This document shows, in pieces, positions 56,246 through 63,427 of a stretch of DNA of 64,000 nt. A program made the translations under genes and the position numbers. The notes beneath the pieces were generated by a model. The model had not been told where the DNA came from and ran no database searches. It saw only the letters and a program-made list of their open reading frames with translations. Numbering within the stretch: the stretch's first letter is position 1; every line of letters begins with the position of its first letter. The DNA comes from JACCVL01 sp963695375 (GTDB lineage: Bacteria > Actinomycetota > Actinomycetes > Propionibacteriales > Nocardioidaceae), in the NCBI GenBank assembly GCA_963695375.1, contig OY968767.1, forward strand, positions 2,170,001 to 2,234,000, written 5' to 3'.

Positions 56246-56797
56246 ATGTCCACCGCACCCGACGGCCCGACCGGCCGACGTCTCGTCGTCGTCGTCCGGC
56301 ACGGCAAGGCGGAGTCGACGGCCGCGCGCGACGCCGCGCGCCAACTGACCGACCGCGGGCACGCCGACTCCCGCGCCGCGGGCACGCTGATCGCGGCGGT
56401 GCTGGCCGCGCGGCCGGCGGGCCGGGTCGTGGCGCTGGTGTCGTCGGCCACCCGGGCCAACGAGACGTGGCAGGAGGTGACCGCCGCGCTGCCCGGTGAC
56501 GTCGGCGTCGAGCAGCGAGTGCTCGACGCGCTGTACGACGCCGGCGTGGACGACGTGGTCGAGCTGCTCGGCGGTCTGCCCAACGACGTCGGCACCGCGC
56601 TGGTCGTCGGCCACGACCCGACGATGCGGGGGCTGGTGCACACGCTGGCGGCCACGGGTGACCGAACGGCGCTGGACCGGCTCGAGCAGCGGGGGTTCCC
56701 CACCGCGTCGGTGGCCACCGTGAGCCTGCCCGGCGGCTGGGCGACGATCGGTCCGGACGCCTGCCGGCTGGAGTCGTTCGACGTCGGCGGATCCTGA
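56246..56797 (+). CDS. sixA: SixA-like histidine phosphatase
   Basis: This small histidine phosphatase of the phosphoglycerate-mutase superfamily has 183 residues. The catalytic histidine is in VVRHGKAES near the N-terminus and the second in VVGHDPTM. SixA proteins remove phosphate from phosphohistidines, but the substrate here is unknown. It converges on serB, 7 nt away. Confidence 0.85.
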   Translation: MSTAPDGPTGRRLVVVVRHGKAESTAARDAARQLTDRGHADSRAAGTLIAAVLAARPAGRVVALVSSATRANETWQEVTAALPGDVGVEQRVLDALYDAGVDDVVELLGGLPNDVGTALVVGHDPTMRGLVHTLAATGDRTALDRLEQRGFPTASVATVSLPGGWATIGPDACRLESFDVGGS

Positions 56798-56804
56798 TCG
56801 CGGC

Positions 56805-58010
56805 TCAGTGCCCCGCGGTCTCCGCGGCCTCGATCTCCTCCCGGGTGATCCCGAGCAGGTAGGCGACCGAGTCGAGGTAGGGCGAGGTCACTGCGGTGTC
56901 GGCCGCCGCTCGGACCACCGGCTTGGCGTTGAACGCCACGCCCAGGCCTGCCGCGGCCAGCATGTCGAGGTCGTTCGCGCCGTCGCCGATGGCGACCGTG
57001 TTGGCCAGCGGAATCCCGGCGTCGGCGGCGAAGCGGCGCAATGCGATGGCCTTGCCCGCCCGGTCGAGCACCGGCCCGGACAGCCGCCCGGTGAGCCGGC
57101 CGTCGACGACCTCGAGCGTGTTTGCGGCGGTGTAGTGGATGTCCAGGTCCGCCGCCAGTCGGTCGATCACCTGGCTGAACCCGCCACTGACCAGGCCGAA
57201 CCGATAGCCGAGGCTGCGCAGGGTGCGCACCAGCGTGCGGGCGCCGGGGGTGAGCCGCAGGGCGGCGTACACGTCGTCGACGACGCCGACCGGGACCCCG
57301 GCCAGCAGCGCCACCCGTTCCCGCAGCGAGTCGGCGAAGTCGAGCTCGCCGCGCATGGCGCGCTCGGTCACGTCGGCCACCCGCTGGCGGCAGCCGGCGT
57401 GCTCGGCCAGCATCTCGATCACCTCGCCCTGGACGAGGGTCGAGTCGACGTCCATGACCACCAGCCGTTGGGCGTAGCGGTGGATCCCGGCGCTCTGGAC
57501 CGCGATGTCCACCTGTTGCCTGGCCGCCTCGGCGGCGAGCAGCGCCCGCAGCCGTCCGGTGTCGGCTCCGGACACGTCGAGGTCGACCGCGGTCACCGGG
57601 TAGCGGGCGATCCGGCGGATCCGGTCGATGTTCGCCCCGGTGTCGGCGACCCGACCGGCCACGGCGGAGACCGCCGTCGGTCGCAGCGGTGCCCCGAGCA
57701 GGGTCACCCGAACCTGGCCGGCGGCGCGCCGGTCGGCGTCGCCACGCCCCTGTTCGACGCCCAGCTCGAGGTCGAGGTCGGCGGCCGCGCGGGCCAGCCG
57801 GTCCCGCAGCGTGGCCAGGTCGCGGGGAACCGTCAGCAGGATGCCGAGCACGAGCCGGCCGCGAACCACCACCTGCTCGATGTCCAGCACCTCGACCGGG
57901 GCGTCGGCGCACGCGGCGAACACGCGGGCGGTCACGCCGGGCCGGTCCCGGCCGGTCAGCGTGACCAGCAGGGTCGGGGCCTCGTCCGCCGGGCCCGGCG
58001 CGGTCAGCAC
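56805..58010 (-). CDS. serB: Phosphoserine phosphatase with N-terminal ACT domains
   Basis: This enzyme makes serine from phosphoserine. The 401-residue protein has two ACT-like regulatory domains (TLLVTLTGRDRPGVTARVF and a second, more diverged, near residues 100-180). The HAD phosphatase domain follows, with DVDSTLVQGE, the lysine in LDRAGKAIAL and IGDGANDLDM. The layout matches mycobacterial SerB2, where ACT domains bind serine. It starts at GTG 58010, with a -10 box 7 nt upstream. Confidence 0.95.
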   Translation of the reverse strand: MLTAPGPADEAPTLLVTLTGRDRPGVTARVFAACADAPVEVLDIEQVVVRGRLVLGILLTVPRDLATLRDRLARAAADLDLELGVEQGRGDADRRAAGQVRVTLLGAPLRPTAVSAVAGRVADTGANIDRIRRIARYPVTAVDLDVSGADTGRLRALLAAEAARQQVDIAVQSAGIHRYAQRLVVMDVDSTLVQGEVIEMLAEHAGCRQRVADVTERAMRGELDFADSLRERVALLAGVPVGVVDDVYAALRLTPGARTLVRTLRSLGYRFGLVSGGFSQVIDRLAADLDIHYTAANTLEVVDGRLTGRLSGPVLDRAGKAIALRRFAADAGIPLANTVAIGDGANDLDMLAAAGLGVAFNAKPVVRAAADTAVTSPYLDSVAYLLGITREEIEAAETAGH

Positions 58011-58017
58011 CGGACCG

Positions 58018-58023
58018 ACCCTA
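58018..58023 (-). promoter_or_regulatory. -10 box for leaderless serB
   Basis: TAGGGT on the minus strand lies 7 nt before GTG 58010. It overlaps the stop codon of the upstream hypothetical gene. Confidence 0.5.
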
Positions 58024-58731
58024 GCCCGAGCAGGCCGCCACCAGCCCGTGCCGGGCGCTGCGTGCCAGCCGGAGCAGGGCGTCGCGCCGCTCGGCCGCCT
58101 CGAAGGCCGAGACTGCCGAGCCGTCGTCGTCGAGCCCGAGCTCGGCGATGGCGGCACACCGCAGGGCGAGGGCGGCCAATCGGTGCGCCCGGGGCGGAAA
58201 CCCCGGCGGCACCGGGATGTCCGCGCTCGCACGGAGCGCGTGCAGCCCCTCCGCGGCTTCGGGCCGCCAGCGGGCTACGTCGAGGTCGGCCAGCCGGGCG
58301 GAGCTCTCCAGCAGCATCTCGCGCAGCCCGAGGTCGGCTTCGCCCACGTCGGGCACGGTGCGGCTGCCGGTCGCGGCGGCGCACTGCCAGGTGACCCCCG
58401 CCCCCACGACGGTGGGAACCAGCCCGAGGCCGGCATCCGGCAGCAGGACCGCCTCGCCGGCCGCCAGTGCCATCGTGTTGAAGTCCGGTGGCCCGCCCAG
58501 CCCGACCGGGTCACCGGGGACCGGGAGGGCCAGGGTCGCCCGCTCCGCGCCGCGGCCACGAAGCCGGCCGAGGGCGAGCACCAGCGGGACCGGTTCCTCG
58601 TCGACACCGAGGACGTCGTGGGCGGCGTCGTCGGCGACGACGCCGTCCCGGGCGTCGTCCAGGCTGCACCGGCCCCGGGTCCAGGCCGTGAACCAGCAGG
58701 CCAGCAGCGCGGAGCGGGGCAGTGCGGTCAC
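58021..58731 (-). CDS. Conserved hypothetical protein upstream of serB
   Basis: This 236-residue protein is of unknown function. It begins TALPRSALLACWFTAWTRG and is rich in Ala, Leu and Arg, with a mid-region GPPDFN and a C-terminal half that looks largely alpha-helical. No signal peptide, membrane helix or known motif is recognised. GTG 58731 is preferred because a TACGCT box (58745-58740) lies 8 nt upstream; a longer frame to 58794 exists. It is divergent from the ABC ATPase gene, and the serB-ATPase neighbourhood resembles Rv3042c-Rv3041c. Confidence 0.7.
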   Translation of the reverse strand: MTALPRSALLACWFTAWTRGRCSLDDARDGVVADDAAHDVLGVDEEPVPLVLALGRLRGRGAERATLALPVPGDPVGLGGPPDFNTMALAAGEAVLLPDAGLGLVPTVVGAGVTWQCAAATGSRTVPDVGEADLGLREMLLESSARLADLDVARWRPEAAEGLHALRASADIPVPPGFPPRAHRLAALALRCAAIAELGLDDDGSAVSAFEAAERRDALLRLARSARHGLVAACSG

Positions 58732-58805
58732 GGCGGACCAGCGTAGGTGTCGTAGGTTGTCCGCACGTCGTCTAGGTGCGCACGCGGAACTCATCGAGGG
58801 AGCCC

Positions 58806-59609
58806 ATGACCGTCGTCGTCGAGCTCGCCGGCGTCACCGTCACCCGTGGTTCGAGCAGGTTGCTGGATGCGGTCTCCTGGACTGTCCGCGCCGACGAGCG
58901 CTGGGTCCTGCTCGGTCCGAACGGGGCCGGCAAGACGACGCTGCTGCAGGTGGTGAGTGCGCACGTCCACCCGACCGACGGGGTCGCCGGCGTGCTCGGT
59001 GAGGTGCTGGGCACGGTCGACGTGTTCGAGCTCCGGCCTCGGATCGGCTGGATGAGCGCCGCACTCGCCGACCGCATCCCTGCCGACGAGCGGGTCCGCG
59101 ATGTGGTGCTGTCGGCGGCCTACGCCGTCCTCGGTCGCTGGCGGGAGCAGTACGGCGGACCCGACCACGCCCGTGCTGCGCAGCTCCTCGACGAGCTGGG
59201 CGTCGCGCACCTGGCCGACCGCAGCTTCGGCACGCTCAGCGAGGGTGAGCGCAAGCGGGTCCAGGTGGCCAGGGCGCTGATGACCGACCCGGAGCTGCTC
59301 CTGCTCGACGAGCCGGGCGCGGGCCTCGACCTCGGCGCACGCGAGGACCTGGTCAGCACGCTGAGCGTGCTGGCCGAGGACCCCGGCTCCCCGGCGCTCG
59401 TCCTGGTGTCGCACCACGTCGAGGAGATCCCGCCGGGCTTCACCCACGCCCTGCTGCTGCGCGACGGCGCCGTGGTCGCCGCCGGACCCATCGCGGAGAC
59501 GCTGACCGAGCCGGCGCTGACCGCCACCTTCGGTCTGCCGCTGCTGCTCGAGCAGCGGGACGGTCGCTGGCTGGCGCGACGGCGTACTCGGGCCGCGCGG
59601 GCCAGCTGA
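58806..59609 (+). CDS. ABC-type ATPase, substrate unknown
   Basis: This is a stand-alone ABC ATPase of 267 residues with Walker A GPNGAGKTTL, signature LSEGERKRVQVAR (Glu in place of the second Gly), Walker B LLLLDEPGAGLD and switch histidine SHHVEEI. No permease gene is adjacent. It may pair with a distant one or act in the cytosol like other YlmA-type ATPases found near serB. ATG 58806 follows GAGGGAG. Confidence 0.9.
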   Translation: MTVVVELAGVTVTRGSSRLLDAVSWTVRADERWVLLGPNGAGKTTLLQVVSAHVHPTDGVAGVLGEVLGTVDVFELRPRIGWMSAALADRIPADERVRDVVLSAAYAVLGRWREQYGGPDHARAAQLLDELGVAHLADRSFGTLSEGERKRVQVARALMTDPELLLLDEPGAGLDLGAREDLVSTLSVLAEDPGSPALVLVSHHVEEIPPGFTHALLLRDGAVVAAGPIAETLTEPALTATFGLPLLLEQRDGRWLARRRTRAARAS

Positions 59610-59643
59610 GCAGCGGACCCGGGGGATCCGAGGGATCGGTGAC

Positions 59644-59649
59644 TAGGCT
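59644..59649 (+). promoter_or_regulatory. -10 box for the leaderless NfeD gene
   Basis: TAGGCT lies 6 nt before ATG 59656 with no ribosome site. Confidence 0.5.
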
Positions 59650-59655
59650 GGATGC

Positions 59656-60102
59656 ATGGAATGGCTGAGCGAACACGCCTGGGTGGCATGGGCCACCGCC
59701 GCCGTGACGCTCGGCATCGCCGAGATGCTCAGCCTCGACCTGGTGCTGATCATGCTGGCCTTCGGCGCCGGGGCAGGGGCGGTGTCCTCGACCGTCTCCC
59801 CGTCGCTGTGGATCGACCTGCTGGTCGCCGGCGCGGTCGCGGTCGGCATGCTCGCGTTGGTGCGCCCGTCACTGGTGCGACGCTTCCACGGTGGGCCCGA
59901 GCTGACCACCGGGCACTCGGCGCTGGTCGGCCGCAAGGCGGTCGTGCTGGAAGCCGTCGGTGAGCACTCCGGCCAGGTCAAGCTGGCGGGCGAGGTGTGG
60001 ACGGCGCGCGTCTTCGAGCCGGGCACCCGGATCGAGACCGGTGCCGAGGTCGAGGTCTTCGCCATCGAGGGTGCAACCGCGGTCGTCTACCCGGCCGACT
60101 GA
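59656..60102 (+). CDS. NfeD-like membrane protein
   Basis: This is a short-form NfeD protein of 148 residues. Two to three hydrophobic helices (about residues 5-70) are followed by a C-terminal OB-fold domain with LVGRKAVVLEAV, GEVWTARVF and GAEVEVFAIEGATAVVYP. Short NfeD proteins work with SPFH partners in membrane microdomains, and one follows here 45 nt downstream. The order matches Rv1487-Rv1488. Confidence 0.9.
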   Translation: MEWLSEHAWVAWATAAVTLGIAEMLSLDLVLIMLAFGAGAGAVSSTVSPSLWIDLLVAGAVAVGMLALVRPSLVRRFHGGPELTTGHSALVGRKAVVLEAVGEHSGQVKLAGEVWTARVFEPGTRIETGAEVEVFAIEGATAVVYPAD

Positions 60103-60147
60103 GAAACGCCAACCTGGGGCCCCGCCCCGTCGTCGAGAGGACAGTTC

Positions 60148-61281
60148 ATGGAGCTCGTGCTCCCCATCTTCTTCGTGCTGGTCGTGCTGTTCCTCGTCGT
60201 GGCGCTGGGGAAGACGATCAAGATCGTGCCGCAGGCGCGGGCCGGGATCGTCGAGCGCTTCGGCAAGTACCGGGCGACGCTGAGTCCGGGCCTGAACGTC
60301 GTCACGCCGTTCGTGGACCGGGTGCGCTACGTGATCGACATGCGCGAGCAGGTGGTGTCGTTCCCGCCGCAGCCGGTGATCACCGAGGACAACCTGGTGG
60401 TCTCGATCGACACCGTCATCTACTTCCAGGTGACCAACGCCGTCGCCGCGACGTACGAGATCGCGAACTACATCCAGGCGATCGAGCAGCTCACGATGAC
60501 GACGCTGCGCAACATCACCGGGGGGATGGACCTCGAGCAGGCGCTGACCAGCCGCGACTCGATCAACCAGGCGCTGCGGGGGGTGCTGGACGAGGCCACC
60601 GGGAAGTGGGGGATCCGCGTCAACCGGGTCGAGCTGAAGGGCATCGACCCGCCGCCGTCGATCAAGGACTCGATGGAGAAGCAGATGCGCGCCGACCGGG
60701 ACAAGCGCGCGATGATCCTGACCGCCGAGGGGTCGCGGCAGTCCGCGATCCTCACCGCCGAGGGCCAGAAGCAGGCCGCGATCCTGTCCGCGGAGGGGGA
60801 GCGCGAGTCCGCCATCCTGCGTGCGCAGGCCGACCGGGAGTCGTCGATCCTGCGCGCACAGGGCGAGGGGCAGGCCATCCAGACGGTCTTCCAGGCGATC
60901 CACGACGGGTCGCCGGACCAGTCGCTGCTCGCGTACCAGTACCTGCAGATGCTGCCGAAGATCGCCGAGGGTGACGCCAACAAGGTCTGGATCGTGCCCA
61001 GCGAGATCGGCGACGCCCTGAAGGGGCTCGGCTCCACGATGTCCAACATCTCCGGCATCCCGACCGAAAGCGCCGGGCCGCGGACCCGCGTCGACATGGG
61101 CGAGCCGGAGCGCGGCGGCTTCGCGTCCGAGCGGTCGCTGCAGGCGGCGCATGACGAGGTGGCCGCCGCGATCGCGTTGGCCGAGCAGGCGGCGTCGCCG
61201 ACCCGGCGCGGCTCGTCCGCTCCGCCGCCGGACGACTCGCCTGCCACCGAGCCCGACGAGGGCGCCGCGCCGGCCACGTGA
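60148..61281 (+). CDS. SPFH/band 7 (stomatin-like) membrane protein
   Basis: This scaffold protein of membrane microdomains has 377 residues. It has an N-terminal membrane anchor (LPIFFVLVVLFLVVAL), the band 7 domain (VPQARAGIVERFGKY, YFQVTNAVAATYEI, the GMDLEQALTSRD block) and a coiled-coil segment with repeated SAILTAEG-like units (about residues 190-235), typical of QmcA/stomatin-type oligomers. The C-terminal tail is Pro/Ser-rich. It forms a pair with the NfeD gene and overlaps the next gene by GTGA. Confidence 0.93.
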   Translation: MELVLPIFFVLVVLFLVVALGKTIKIVPQARAGIVERFGKYRATLSPGLNVVTPFVDRVRYVIDMREQVVSFPPQPVITEDNLVVSIDTVIYFQVTNAVAATYEIANYIQAIEQLTMTTLRNITGGMDLEQALTSRDSINQALRGVLDEATGKWGIRVNRVELKGIDPPPSIKDSMEKQMRADRDKRAMILTAEGSRQSAILTAEGQKQAAILSAEGERESAILRAQADRESSILRAQGEGQAIQTVFQAIHDGSPDQSLLAYQYLQMLPKIAEGDANKVWIVPSEIGDALKGLGSTMSNISGIPTESAGPRTRVDMGEPERGGFASERSLQAAHDEVAAAIALAEQAASPTRRGSSAPPPDDSPATEPDEGAAPAT

Positions 61282-62039
61282 CCTGGCTGGAGGTCGTCGG
61301 GGTGCTGCTCGCCGGCACCGCGGCCGGGACCATCAACACGGTGGTGGGGTCGGGGTCGCTGGTGACCTTCCCGACCCTGCTCACGCTGGGCTTCAGTCCG
61401 GTCGTCGCCAACGTCACCAACACCGTCGGGCTGGTGCCAGGTTCGGTGTCGGGGGCGGTCGGCTACCGGCGCGAGCTGGCGGGCCAGCGCACCCGGCTGC
61501 TCCGGCTCGGGGTGGCGTCCCTGCTCGGCGGCTTGTCCGGCGGCCTGCTGCTGCTGGTGCTGGACGAGGACGTCTTCGCCGCCGTGGTGCCGGTCCTGAT
61601 CCTGCTCGGGTGTGCGCTGGTGGTCGCCCAGCCCCGGCTGTCCGCCTGGGTCCGCGCCCGGCGTGAGGGGCACGAGCCGCGGCACCACGGCTCGTGGCTG
61701 GTGTGGATCGGCGTGCTGGTGACGTCGGTCTACGGTGGGTACTTCGGCGCCGCGCAGGGGGTGCTGTTCATGGCCGTGCTCGGGCTCGGCCTCGACGACG
61801 CCCTGCAGCGCCTGAACGCGACCAAGAACGTTCTCGCCGCGGTGGTCAACGGGGTGGCTGCGCTGCTGTTCTGCTTCGTCGCCGAGGTCGACTGGGCGGC
61901 CGCCGGCGTGCTCGCGATCGGCGCCACCGTCGGTGGTCAGATCGGCGCCACCGTCGGGCGCCGGCTGCCGGACTGGGCGCTGCGCGGCTTCGTGGTCGTG
62001 GTCGGGGTCGCCGCGGTGCTCCAGTTCACCCTCGCCTGA
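61278..62039 (+). CDS. TSUP (TauE/SafE) family permease
   Basis: This membrane protein of 253 residues has about eight hydrophobic helices. The two-fold repeat contains conserved motifs such as GTAAGTINTVVGSGSL near the N-terminus and VYGGYFGAAQGVLFM in the second half. Family members export or import sulfite, sulfoacetate and similar anions; the substrate here is unknown. GTG 61278 overlaps the SPFH stop. Its stop is followed directly by the first repeat array. Confidence 0.9.
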   Translation: MTWLEVVGVLLAGTAAGTINTVVGSGSLVTFPTLLTLGFSPVVANVTNTVGLVPGSVSGAVGYRRELAGQRTRLLRLGVASLLGGLSGGLLLLVLDEDVFAAVVPVLILLGCALVVAQPRLSAWVRARREGHEPRHHGSWLVWIGVLVTSVYGGYFGAAQGVLFMAVLGLGLDDALQRLNATKNVLAAVVNGVAALLFCFVAEVDWAAAGVLAIGATVGGQIGATVGRRLPDWALRGFVVVVGVAAVLQFTLA

Positions 62040-62062
62040 CCCCCGCCCCCGCCCCCCTTTGG

Positions 62063-62200
62063 TCACGATCCGCGACTTCTGCAGACCCGCGCTGCGTGCC
62101 CGCCCCCCGCCCCCCTTAGTCACGATCCGCGACTTCTGCAGACCCGCGCCGCCCCCCGCCGCTCGCCCTAGAGTCACGATCCGCGACTTCTGCAGACCCG
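62063..62200 (+). repeat. Array A: three direct copies of a 27-nt repeat before ybaK
   Basis: Copies at 62063-62089, 62120-62146 and 62174-62200 are identical over 27 nt. They begin TCACGATCCGCGACTTC and contain the CTGCAG palindrome before ACCCG. The spacers of 30 and 27 nt are low-complexity C/G. A 21-nt core (62064-62084, 62121-62141, 62175-62195) recurs inverted after ybaK. No open frame uses these bases. Confidence 0.97.
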
Positions 62201-62217
62201 GGCTGCGTGACGCAGCC
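62201..62217 (+). other. Perfect hairpin just before ybaK
   Basis: GGCTGCG-TGA-CGCAGCC forms a 7-bp stem with a 3-nt loop. It ends 2 nt before ATG 62220, directly after repeat copy 3, and would hide any ribosome site for that start. Confidence 0.7.
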
Positions 62218-62219
62218 GC

Positions 62220-62771
62220 ATGCTGTTGGCGATGATGGCGGGCGTGCTGGCCTCCCTGCCCACCGTCCCCGCCGTCGACCGACCCGACCTGCTGGCGAGG
62301 CCGGTTGCGGCCGCACTGTCGGCCGTACCCGGCGTAGCGGTGTTCGAGATCTCGCCGGAGCTTGCGGACACCGCGGCGCTCTGCGCGGCGTACGACCTCC
62401 CGCTGGAGACCTCCGCGAACTGCGTGGTCGTGACCGGCCGGCGAGGCGACGCGGAACGACATGCGGCCTGCGTCGTTCTCGCCACCACCCGTGCGGACGT
62501 CAACGGCGTGGTACGGAGGCGGCTGGACGCGCGCAAGGCGTCGTTTGCCGCCACTGAGTTCGCCGTGGGCGCGAGCGGGATGGAGTACGGCGGGATCACG
62601 CCGCTGGGCGTGCCGGCGGAATGGCGGTTGTTCGTGGACGCGGCCGTCGTGGCGACGCCCGTCGTCGTCGTGGGCAGCGGACTCCGCCGGTCGAAGCTCG
62701 TGCTCCCCGGCGCGGCGTTGGCGGCGCTGCCGGGGGCCGAGGTGGTCGCGGATCTCGCCCGTCCCGCCTGA
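62220..62771 (+). CDS. YbaK/EbsC-type aminoacyl-tRNA deacylase
   Basis: YbaK-domain proteins hydrolyse mischarged tRNAs such as Cys-tRNA(Pro) in trans. The 183-residue protein has the family pattern TSANCVVVTGRRG, RKASFAATEFAVGAS with the conserved catalytic lysine, and GYGGITPLGVP-like YGGITPLGVP. No ribosome site is seen for ATG 62220, and ATG 62232, ATG 62235 or GTG 62244 are possible starts. The gene is isolated between two inverted repeat arrays, with short unrelated spacers on both sides. Confidence 0.85.
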   Translation: MLLAMMAGVLASLPTVPAVDRPDLLARPVAAALSAVPGVAVFEISPELADTAALCAAYDLPLETSANCVVVTGRRGDAERHAACVVLATTRADVNGVVRRRLDARKASFAATEFAVGASGMEYGGITPLGVPAEWRLFVDAAVVATPVVVVGSGLRRSKLVLPGAALAALPGAEVVADLARPA

Positions 62772-62801
62772 CCGTCCACACACCCCGGTACGAGGCGGGG
62801 G

Positions 62802-62928
62802 CTGCAGAAGTCGCGGATCGTGGGAGACGGAGCGGGGGGCGGGGCGGCGGGGCTGCAGAAGTCGCGGATCGTGGGAGACGGAGGGGCGGGCGGGGCGGGC
62901 GGCGGGGCTGCAGAAGTCGCGGATCGTG
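62802..62928 (-). repeat. Array B: three inverted copies of the same repeat after ybaK
   Basis: The 21-nt core recurs inverted at 62802-62822, 62853-62873 and 62908-62928, reading CTGCAGAAGTCGCGG on the plus strand. The first two copies share a further GGAGACGGAG. Start-to-start distances are 51 and 55 nt, close to the 54 and 57 nt of array A in mirror order. The spacers are G-rich and low in complexity. Confidence 0.97.
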
Positions 62929-62950
62929 GGGTAGGTGGCGGGGGATGCAG

Positions 62951-62956
62951 CATGCT
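62951..62956 (+). promoter_or_regulatory. -10 box for the leaderless GNAT gene
   Basis: CATGCT lies 6 nt before GTG 62963. It lies 23 nt after the last repeat copy. Confidence 0.35.
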
Positions 62957-62962
62957 GGGGCG

Positions 62963-63403
62963 GTGAGCACGCTGCGGCAGGCTCGGTTCGCCGAGCTCGA
63001 CGGCCGCACGCTGCACGATCTGGTCCGGCTCCGCATCGACGTGTTCGTGGTGGAGCAGCAGTGCCCCTACGCCGAGCTGGACGGCCGCGACCCCGATCCG
63101 GACACCTGGCACGTGTGGGCCGAGGACTCCGGCGTGGTCGGCTATCTGCGGCTGCTCACCGAGCCGGATCGAACGCAGCGGATCGGCCGGGTCTGCGTGG
63201 CAGCCGCGCACCGCGGCACGGGGTTGGCCGGCCGACTGCTGGCGCGTGCGGTCGAGCTCGCCTCGGCGGCGGCGCCGGGGGCGCCGGTGGTGCTGGACGC
63301 CCAGTCCCACCTGGCGCCGTGGTACGAGCGCCGGGGGTTCGCCGTGGCCGGCTCCGAGTTCGTGGAGGACGGGATCCCGCACCTGCCGATGCGGCTGGCC
63401 TGA
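62963..63403 (+). CDS. GNAT-family N-acetyltransferase, ElaA type
   Basis: This acetyl-CoA dependent acetyltransferase has 146 residues. It shows the ElaA-like beginning (LRIDVFVVEQQCPYAELDGRD), the acetyl-CoA loop VAAAHRGTGLAGRLL, and a C-terminal YERRGFAVAGSEFVEDGIPH segment. The acceptor is unknown. GTG 63963-like longer starts are not needed: GTG 62963 gives the conserved length and has a -10 box 6 nt upstream, while ATG 62945 would add six residues. Confidence 0.9.
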   Translation: MSTLRQARFAELDGRTLHDLVRLRIDVFVVEQQCPYAELDGRDPDPDTWHVWAEDSGVVGYLRLLTEPDRTQRIGRVCVAAAHRGTGLAGRLLARAVELASAAAPGAPVVLDAQSHLAPWYERRGFAVAGSEFVEDGIPHLPMRLA

Positions 63404-63427
63404 GCCCCGCCGGAGTGCCGGCGCGGA

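Noticed and set aside
62063..62928. CRISPR array (27-nt repeats with 27-30 nt spacers)
   Set aside because: The spacers are low-complexity C/G sequence, the repeats flank a gene in opposite orientations, there are only three per side, and no cas genes are present.
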